From assembly GCF_963966145.1 (NCBI RefSeq), contig NC_091052.1, forward strand, positions 17,422,001 to 17,486,000: DNA of 64,000 bases. The letters are read 5' to 3'. The notes beneath the pieces are model-generated. The model made no database searches. It worked only from the letters and a program-made list of their open reading frames with translations, and had not been told where the DNA came from. The DNA comes from Tenebrio molitor (taxonomy: Eukaryota; Arthropoda; Insecta; Coleoptera; Tenebrionidae). Below are positions 55,256 to 64,000 of the stretch, piece by piece. Positions within the stretch are counted from its first letter, which is position 1. Each line of letters opens with the position of its first letter. Both the position numbers and the translations under genes were made by a program.

Positions 55256-56135
55256 ACGATCGCATCCCATCTTTTGAACAATTTCTCAATTCTATGGTGG
55301 TAAAACTTCAGCATCTAAATAAAAAAGTTGTCGAGATCACTCTTACATAGTCAACTGTTGAAAACTGTTATCGGTTAAGAAATGCTGCAATGACCGAAAT
55401 CAGTGGTGATCGCTTGATGCAACATTTGGGCTACGTGGTGGGTGAGCAAGACCTTCCCAGCTCAATTCTTATACGTATTTCTTTTTATGTCTTTTGTACA
55501 GTATGCGATGAACGTTATCCTGGTGAAGGATCGGTCCTTTTCGGAAGAGCTGCCGCAGCAAATTTTTTCCGAGCTCGGTATATTCTTGTTGGAATTGGTG
55601 CAGCATCTATGCTTCGACTATTTTTAACCAACTTCCAATGTGCACCTTCACCAATCCATCACCAAACACACAACATTACTTCAACTTGATGAATGCTAGG
55701 TTTCAGAGTCAATTCTGGCCCCCGTGTTATCTATACTTCGTTTACTTGAGCTATATTCGTCTGTTTGTTCGATATTGACACGTTCATTTCAGTAAAACGT
55801 TTGCTGTCAGTGTCGTACAGTTAATTTTAGTACAGTTCCAGTTGAAAGCGACTACGCTATTGCAAAATCATTGAATGACCATCAGAAATTGTAGACAATT
55901 TTATTAATTGCAAATTTCCGAGTATCGTACGCTGAAATAATTCTCTAGCGACGTCTAAAAGCTTATTTCCTTATAGGAATTGTCTGAACCATCTTTTTCA
56001 CAAATTGGTTTGCTTCATAAGCAAATGCCCAGCATACGTTTCACTCTTCCTTCAACAATAGAGTCCCAATTGGAACTTATGCAGCAACAGCTATGTGATT
56101 GAACTGATGCACTTTCAAATAATATCGAATCATCT

Positions 56136-56319
56136 TTTAAATTTATCCTCAAAGTATGAGTTGAAGAGTCAATTGTGAACCCATCACGGATTACAGATCA
56201 CGGATCAGCTATTTAAATATAACCTCACTCTTTGCGTGGTTTGTGTTTTTACTCTGCAGACTGACGAGTGGTGCGTTCACAATCGACTCTTCAACGTCTA
56301 CTTTGAGGATAAATTTAAA
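56136..56319. mobile_element. GATTGTGAA MITE family, full copy
   Basis: 184 bp with terminal repeats of about 50 bases: TTTAAATTTATCCTCAAAGT at the left tip and its complement at the right, TTGAAGAGTC and GACTCTTCAA further in. Confidence 0.75.
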
Positions 56320-56641
56320 TCAACACCCGATATTTTACAAAGTGTTCCAAAATTATTCTGTACCTATGTCGTAGTAAGTTTCGACAATTTGAGTGTTTTG
56401 AATTTTGACGCATACCTACTAGAACAGTGATACCAACTCTTAAGAATCGTCAAAATGACAGGTATAAGAGAGGTTAGGTTTATCAACAAAACAATATTAA
56501 CTAAGTCAGTGTGTAATGTAATGTAATTACAATTCCTTAGAATAATAAAATGTTTTAACTAGGTTTCGTTGGGTAAACCCGAGACATCATTTCACTTTCT
56601 TGTGAATTTTTGAATATTGACATTTTGAAAGACAGAAATGA

Positions 56642-57043
56642 TACAGTGTGGAATAAAATGATTTACATCTAGTTACCTTTGGAATTTTTGCACATGTAAA
56701 TTTTCCTGTGCCGCTCTACTTTTTTTTTTCGAAGTGCCAAACTATTAGTTCTGTCAATAAATGTCATCAATCCAATTGACAATTGTTACAATTTACTGAA
56801 TTGAATTAAGAAACGTTTGTGGCCACTTTCAACACTAGCTGTGACTTGCGTTTGTTAGCTCCTTTTTAATTTCAATCTAAACTTTGCATTCATATCATCC
56901 CTTCGTCTTCGCAATAAATCACATTTGGAATTTGGATATATATTTTGAGGTTAGGCTTCCTTTTTTTTGTAGAGCGGCATTTCGTATTTTTACTAGGGTA
57001 ATGCAAAGGTAACTAGATGTAAATCATTTTATTCCACACTGTA
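56642..57043. mobile_element. Tc1/mariner-like MITE with 40-base TIRs
   Basis: TACAGTGTGGAATAAAATGA begins a 40-base terminal repeat that is almost perfectly complementary at the right end. TA at the tips; 402 bp. A second inner inverted pair (TGCCGCTCTAC/GTAGAGCGGCA) is present. No transposase. Confidence 0.8.
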
Positions 57044-60000
57044 TTTGACACTTGCTAGCGGCTTGGAGGTTATGTTTGGTGTAGTGCGGGATCTTATCGT
57101 CGAAAGGTGGCAAACTAAATATATTTTCCGTTCCAAGCACGATACGATACCAAAATCATGTTGGAACACTTTGTGTAATATGAATTATAAAAAGTGACAT
57201 TTACCTATTAACAATTAAAAGAACAATCTTGTAGCCAACCTGATAATGAAATAAGTTTAGAAGTTATCAATGATTTTTATTTTACTTTCCTCTCAATTAA
57301 TTTACTGTGGCTTTTTAATATTAATTAAATTCAATATGCCGCACAGCCCTGTAACTACATAATATTCTACATAAAATAAGGTAATAAGTGATATTTGATG
57401 TGAATATTTGGACCATTTCCCTTTGCAACGAACGTTAACTTTATTCCCTTCGTAAAGCAGAATAATTCTGCACCCTTTGCGCCATGAATAAGAAATTATT
57501 ATCGATCAACTCGGCCCAAATACATCTATTGTTATTTTATTGCGACACGGCACTACGACCCGAGAGTCGCTGATTGGTGTTTTTTTAAACATTCTAAAAA
57601 ATGCAAATGGCTGGTGACATGTGTCTCTTTTTCAGAGCGCGGCCACCCTTTGCTTCTCATGAATTATGCTGAATTTGGGAATCACACTGACAGCACAACC
57701 GGACAGAACATCTAGCCGCGTAAATAAATAAAAATTAGTCAAAAGTCAATACCCCCTGTACGTGCGCTGTAACTAGCGGCGGCAATAATCGGCTATAATT
57801 ACATTTATGACCCACGGAAATATCTAAGGAAAACGCATCGACTGCGGTGGAGTTATTACTTCCGCTTAGTACCGACTGATATTTCCGGAAAACTATTTTC
57901 GACCCACGACAAAATGCTAAACTGATACCGGAAAATCGTATTTTATTACTACAACGCGGTCTCCGTATTTATCTTACGTGAAAGTACGAGAAATTGGATT
58001 TTCTTAATGGTACCGACAGTAACGAGGGCGGTGTAAGTATCTCTATTACTGCCATACTGCGATAATGTGTAACAACATGCACGTTTCATTTTCAGTCATT
58101 ATAAAATCATTATCTCCGACAAAATTTTCGATAGGTGAAAAAATTATGACAATTTAAATGAATTCCGAAAGTATTTTGACCACCTCGAAGTAAAGAAATG
58201 CCACCTGAATAAATAACTTATCACCATCACCTGCACAATTTCTCTCGCATAAGTTATTAATAAATCAATCACACAGTTACTAATTTATCTTGCAAATCGT
58301 GTGTTTCCAATACATCTGCGGTGACAATTTCTTTCGAGAGAAAAATCTCAATTTCTCCACTGCACATAACTTCGCTGCTTCAAGTTGTTCGAGAAAAGTA
58401 TACAAAAGAGTGGTTCTTGGTTAACAATTTAAAATGATTACGCCCCAAGTATGCAGATAACAGGGGTCTATTTTCTGGTCTTGCAACATTAAATACCGAT
58501 AGCGCTGTCACGAGATAAACATTTAATGAAACACCGATAAACGTATTTTTCCTAAATTTTGCTGGGTCACTACGGTCGAAGATATCGTACCGCGGACATG
58601 AATTAGCGTGCGTCGAACGTTTCGAGTGATCGGGAAAAAGCTCGGTAATTATCTTCCCTTATCGGTGGCGGCAGGAGTCATTACGTATTGTAATTTCGTG
58701 CGGCTGTTCTGACATGATACAGGAAAGTTTGTAAAAGCATTTTTGGGGTAATTGCTCCTGGAAGTTGGTAACGGGTGATAAACGTCGACATTTACCCCAC
58801 TTCACCCCAGAGAGCCGTGCAAGTTCGACGTCTATTTGCGTATATATTTCGCGCAACTTTCCAATTACCATCATTATCGTGTCCATTTCGGGCTAATTAG
58901 GTGTAAAGGAGTTCGATATATCTGTGGTTATGGTATCGACAAGGCGATACGGTATCGCACTTTCACATTTACATTAGGGATTCCGACGCCGTCTAATATC
59001 GCCGAATTAATTAGGGACCGCGTTAATGGGACAATAACTTAAACATTAATTGAGATGATTAGCGTGGAACACTGATCGATTCGATCGATCGACAAACGCG
59101 ATATTTTTATTGCGATTGATCCAGGTCATCGACCAGATTTGGGCCAATTGAATCGCACTGCATCACTTACAATCGACACAATTAACTCTACTTAACGCGA
59201 CGACTGTTACGTAATTTTTTTTTACTTTCTAAATAATTATTATTTTAACACAGTGGTTTACATGATGTAACGGTGGATTCGGAAAAATCGATCGATTAGT
59301 CAGACCAACGGAATTTCTCGTGAATTATTGTCGCCAAAACGAGATGCAAAGTGCTAAATAAAATAACGCTGTCCGAACTGGTAATTTACCTTGAATGACA
59401 ACGAAGTAATGCAAATTAATGCGGACCTTTTGTTTTTCGAATCGTGATGATTGCTATTAACTTGTCCCACTTATGAAGGTCGGATGGTATCGACGGAAAA
59501 CGAAACTAAATCTGTGGAGTTAGCATAAATACAAAATGTCTAGACACCACTAACAATATGTGTCAGGCCACCCCGAAAAGATTATGAGAGGTTCTCACAT
59601 CCGGTGCTATTTTAATGCGCCTTGCCCAGCTAGATCTAACTTTGTGGACATTTATCCTGACTGAAAGCTTCAAATCTGGCTTCAGACCCAAGAAGGATCC
59701 AACACAGCATACTTACATTTTATGAAAGACATTTAAAAATGACTCACTTGTAAAATTAATTTAGCATGATTGTCTGTCTACTTGGCACGCGTTGTAAAGA
59801 ATTTGTGAATATTTCTTTTTAGTGTTTAATTTGTAGAACTGGAGGGGCATAATAACCTTCACACGCTTGGTTTTAAGTCAAAATAAACACAAGCCTAATT
59901 GTACCCAACAAATTCAATTAGAAGTTTGTAAAATTTCACGGTTAGAAACAGAAGGTCACAAACAAAAAGATTTTACAAAGGGATACATCACTCCCTTGTT

Positions 60001-62178
60001 TCGTCCAAATTCCTTGATATTTAACTGTACATTCTAAAATGGAAATGTTGTAGGTGTTCAATTCTAAACTGTATCGTTCGAACAGTTACTCGATCACTTC
60101 GGTTCGATACTAACGTAATTTTGGAAAGAAAAATATAGACCAAATTATCCCGATATCAAGAAGTAAAAAAAAGTAATATCCTCAATGAAACACGTCAAGA
60201 TTTGTTATGTTTATCGCGTCTTGATGCGTCAACGCGAACCAGGAATTCACCAATCTAAACAGCAAAAAACCACAAGAATTTCGTATGAGATCCTTCATTA
60301 ACAACCACTAAATTAATCTGGAGATGGATGACGGATATAAACCATCAGTATAAACAAACGCGATAAATTTTGAAGAAATATTTATCGAGGCTAAGAGAAG
60401 CGTGCGTTTGAAGTTTGATTCTTGGCGTAACGATCAAGACAAGTACCATTCCGATACATCCCATTAAATGGACAAGTCGCCTTGACCATTTCCGCAACGC
60501 AAATTTGTGTAACAAGACCCAAACGTAAACGCAAACAACAACCAAACAAATGTTTTTTCATGGCGATTTTTCACGTTTTCACGGCGATTTTCCGCGACAG
60601 TAGCGACGCCTCCTTTACCATGTAAACGTCACTTCGGTATTACACAGCAGACACCCCAATGACTCACTCTGTTCACTCGCCACAGCAAATTTACACTGCT
60701 CATAAACAACACTACCATATCGTGGAAGCCGTTCATTTATCGGAATACGGCTTTCCCATTGGACGACCTTCCTAAGTAGTCCAAGTTCAGACGTGGTGCG
60801 GGAAATCGTGCCCAAAGAGTGCCGACCGTAAGCGCCACAATCGCTTCCGATGACCTTCGGTGCAATATGCGGTTCACCCCTAACGAATATTTTTCACCGA
60901 CCGGTCGGTCCCTGCTGCACGACATGTCGGAGGGTTACATCAAGGCAGTTGTTAAATAATGGATGCACATGTGTATGTGCCAACCGTGTATGTAACGCAG
61001 TTGTTAATTAACGTTGTTTTCGCACGGCAATAATTAAATGTTGCGAAGGGGTTGCGACGAGGTTTCGTCGTACGGTTGCGTGTGCTGCCGCCGAATTGTT
61101 TGGGGCATCGCAATTCGTCGAAACACGGGTTTTCCCTTCGTCGACATTCCACAAATACAAATCTGAATGCGTTTTCGAAATTAATTAATTTTACACGTGC
61201 AAGAAGAACTGTCAAAAGGGCGAACCCACGACAGCGTTCGTATGTCAGATTATGTGAAAATATCGCTTTGAAATTACATAATAAAGTAATGTCATAGAAA
61301 TCGAACTTTTAGGGAAATTACGTTTTTCATCTGGCATTTATGTAACCACAATTTTCAAACGTAATTTTGAATGCTTTAAGGTTGGTTACTGTCAATTGGG
61401 ATATTCTTTGATTTTTTTGCGCAAGTCCAACTAAATATGCCGTCAGAAACCAAAACTGATTGTGAAACGAAAAAACATCTGAAGTGCAAAAAACCGCGGA
61501 TGAAAAATTACGTTGGTATTAGCTGTCATCGTGTTTGGTAATTTTGACGAATCATTATTGGCAGCAATTTAAATTTAATGATGCTGTATCTAAATTCAAA
61601 CAAATAATTACTAAAAAGTTACTAAAAAAGGTCGCTATAAAATTCACACTAACGAAATTTCTGTTGCATACTGCAACTTACACTATGTAAATTTTTGGAA
61701 GGTCAGTTGCGAAGTGTTTTTTGCAACTTGAGTCAACTTTATCATTTAGCGAGAAATTAGCCATTTGCAACTGTTGCAAGGAATTCGCCGCCTTACATTT
61801 TTGACATGGTTACGACATTACCAGAAACCACATAGTCTCCAACCTAACCAAATGTATGGCAACCTAGTAACGAATATCCCAAAATCCTAGGTAGTAATTT
61901 CTTGTTGACAAATCTATAGTCGTTTTCAAGGACATCCGACAGTATGTTGGCATCACTTGCAGTTTCAGTTTTGTAATTTTGAATTTCCTAATTTAACAAT
62001 TTACCCTGACGCGGCAAATTGACAAATTCAAATTATCATTTCTGAAAAATCATAAAAAACATGCAGTTTGAAAGACCTGCAAGGGTTTTACTCTCGGCGA
62101 TTGAGTTGATTGAAACTGAGTTCTTGTTTGTTATTGGTATTTCACAAAATATAAATTTCCATTTAGAGGTACATATTG
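57044..62178. other. Non-coding stretch, presumed dlg1 intron or upstream
   Basis: About 5 kb with no recognisable exon, PDZ or L27 coding on either strand. AT-rich with scattered GC-rich patches (for example 60600-60900, 61050-61140). Nothing more can be supported. Confidence 0.4.
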
Positions 62179-62421
62179 GATTCTCTCATGGACTGTGACC
62201 TTGGAAATATCTGCGCGAAAGCGGAGCGATAAACCAGTAAAGAATCTGTAAACTAAAACTGAAAACGTCGACTACTTTCAAATTCAAATACATACAAATC
62301 GACGAGAGAGAGACGACACTAACGTAACGAATGATGATGTTTTCCGGTCGATTTGTAGCGCCTACTTGACTCCGATATTCATCGTTTGCGCAGATATGGC
62401 TCACAGTCCATGAGAAAATCC
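62179..62421. mobile_element. MITE with CATGGACTGTGA ends
   Basis: The left GGATTCTCTCATGGACTGTGA region and right TCACAGTCCATGAGAAAATCC region are inverted. ATATCTGCGC and GCGCAGATAT extend the arms. 243 bp, no coding. Confidence 0.7.
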
Positions 62422-63517
62422 ACCACCTATACCATTACCTTGATTTTTTTGTTTGACACTTTTTTAGCTAGGTGTTGCTTATACTCTGAACACTGGTTAT
62501 GAATTTGTGCGTGTCGTATTAAAAATGACACTGACAGCACGGATGTCGTTGAAAAAACCATAGATTTTTTTTAATTCGTCGATTAATTAATCATTACGTT
62601 TCGGCTAATGCCATTGTAAAACGAATTGCATGTTTGTTGACCAAAACTGCACAACTGAATTTCACGATCGATTCACGTCGTTACACCTAATACACACCCA
62701 TGATTTGAAAACTGATTTTCTTGTTGGCAAATTTTTAATTACGAAATGAAAAATAAACATTAGATTGTCATTGTTGGAAAGTAGGTATTCGGTGTAAAAC
62801 TGTAGATTTTGGTCGAAACTTACTTCGTTCAAGAACGGTCATAAAAAGGGACGTTTTCAGGTAAGGCAAGAATTTTTATTATGAATGGTGGAATATTTTT
62901 GTCAGGTAGCGGCAACATGAAGTCGTGTTTAAAATGAATATTTGAAACAGATGGGGGATCTTCTCAAACTAACACTCAATTTCACGTTCATCTGAAACGT
63001 CGTTTCATAAACTTGTAATTAAAGTAGCAACTCGACAAACAAGCGCTAATTACGTGGTGCACGATGAAGATCGCATAAAAACACGACAATGATGCATAAG
63101 AATGATATAATAGCTCATCACGTCACGAGGATGCGAATATTTATATTTTCTTTACTGTCACGAACCTGTCTAGTCATATATTTTCCATCGTAAAGTCTAG
63201 CGAGTTACCTCATTAATGAAGATACTCTTGCGTTCTAAAAAGTCGGCAGGAAAATTTAAAAAACGGCAGAACTCTTTTACAAGCTAGACAAATTGAGAAC
63301 GTTCAAATCACGAATTTCAACTGCTTTGAGTCAGAAGAAGCGGAAAATGTTGCAATAATTCCCCGGAGATTCATTTTAATAGGAACAATTCATAGTATCT
63401 ACCTATGTGTGGAAATAAAATCTTTCACGAGCACATCTCAGATGAACCAACCCGGATTTTAACGGTTTATTCAAAAAAAATATTAAAAATCAAAATAAAT
63501 TACTGTGCCAACATGTG
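62422..63517. other. Non-coding stretch, nothing recognised
   Basis: AT-rich, no element ends or conserved frames seen. Confidence 0.4.
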
Positions 63518-63519
63518 TA

Positions 63520-64000
63520 CAGGGTGACTTTGAAAGTTGTACAGATATTTGAACCAGTGCAGTGGTAGAACTACACAACAGGTAACGATGGAGCCAATAA
63601 TGCGTTATATAAAGGTTGATATTTTTCGAGAAAAAAAGGGCTAAAAGTTTTTCAAAAAATTTTTGGGAGTCACTTAATTTTATGAAAAAATGGGTTAAAA
63701 AAATCATAGTAGACCTTTATTGTTGTCAATTAATTCAAAATTAAGTCGCTTTGACAAGAACTTTAATCTTAACCGGAATATAAATCACAAATGACTTTCA
63801 CCAACCTGGAGAAAACCTATTTTGATCTATGGCGAAGCCCGTAAACATTCAGAAAGAAAGAATTCACGGTCAAAGGTTTCCTCAAAGGATACTTGCCAAC
63901 GCACGAACCTTTATAAACGTTGTGCAGCATCTTCGCGATTTCGGGCTTTTCGAAATGAATAAGCCCCATCTTGGCCGCCAACGAGATCGCATTTTAGTTG
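63520..64000 (+). mobile_element. 5' part of a DUF4817-type transposon, cut by the window edge
   Basis: It begins with a CAGGGTGACTTTGAAAG tip near 63521, the style of other element ends here. From about 63829 a frame reads YGEARKHSERKNSRSK. After a +1 shift it continues RFPQRILANARTFINVV and then HLRDFGLFEMNKPHLGRQR. Together these are the DUF4817/HTH domain at the N-terminus of many insect transposon proteins (YGE...RFPxRxxPxxxTFxxVxxxLRxxGxF). The shift shows it is not intact. The rest lies beyond the window. Confidence 0.65.

Noticed and set aside
55390..55689. Two overlapping open frames (+) with exon-like splice signals near 55479-55501
   Set aside because: Both frames look partly protein-like and a short GT-AG intron could be drawn, but neither product resembles a known protein and the frames conflict; not enough support.
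61380..61870. Possible TIR pair around TTGGGATATTC
   Set aside because: Only about 11 bases match well; too weak to call an element.
57044..63517. Search for dlg1 PDZ1, PDZ2 or L27 exons
   Set aside because: No GLGF loop or L27-like frame was seen on the - strand here; these exons are assumed to lie beyond the window.

Overview
The window looks like nuclear DNA of an insect, most likely a beetle. It is AT-rich, its genes are split by GT-AG introns, its coding exons are clearly GC-richer than their surroundings, and it is packed with small inverted-repeat transposons. The order-level guess rests on the transposon types (DUF4817-type, hAT, mariner-like) and on the Dlg protein sequence, and it is an inference. 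I see no bacterial operons, CRISPR arrays or viral genomes.

Two conserved protein genes lie tail to tail. On the + strand, GDAP2 (macro domain plus CRAL-TRIO/Sec14-like domain) runs from 13928 to 40552 in ten coding exons. I could join these in frame into a 506-residue protein. The gene carries two very large introns (7.1 kb and 15.8 kb) filled with nested mobile elements. The 15.8-kb intron also holds two exon-like ATG-starting blocks (24240-24334 and 28733-28821). Both end in the splice phase needed to join the CRAL-TRIO exons, which suggests alternative promoters making a short form without the macro domain.

On the - strand, the 3' part of discs large (dlg1) lies at 47617-42827: PDZ3, SH3, Hook region and guanylate-kinase-like domain. 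Four exons between SH3 and GK are all phase 1-1 and multiples of three (54, 42, 87 and 15 nt), so they look like skippable cassettes of the Hook region. One intron inside the PDZ3 region appears to use a GC donor. Exons for L27, PDZ1 and PDZ2 are not found and presumably lie beyond the right edge. Two exon-like blocks (49883-49914 and 53701-53900) are in the right phase to splice directly to PDZ3 and may be alternative starts.

The left 13.9 kb has no recognised protein gene. It holds one tRNA-Lys(CUU) gene on the - strand (7538-7610), small inverted-repeat elements and a LINE 3' fragment. The right 14 kb is probably dlg1 intron or upstream DNA. It includes a 1.5-kb purine-rich decayed LINE (51650-53130), several MITEs, and at the very edge the start of a DUF4817-type transposon.

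Mobile elements dominate the non-coding DNA. There is a hAT with perfect 8-bp target duplications and two further elements inside it, a second small hAT nested in another element, and a four-copy family that begins TTCACGTTGTTTTGGCATAA. Two mariner-like elements share one TA, and there are two-level and three-level nests. These give a readable relative order of insertions.
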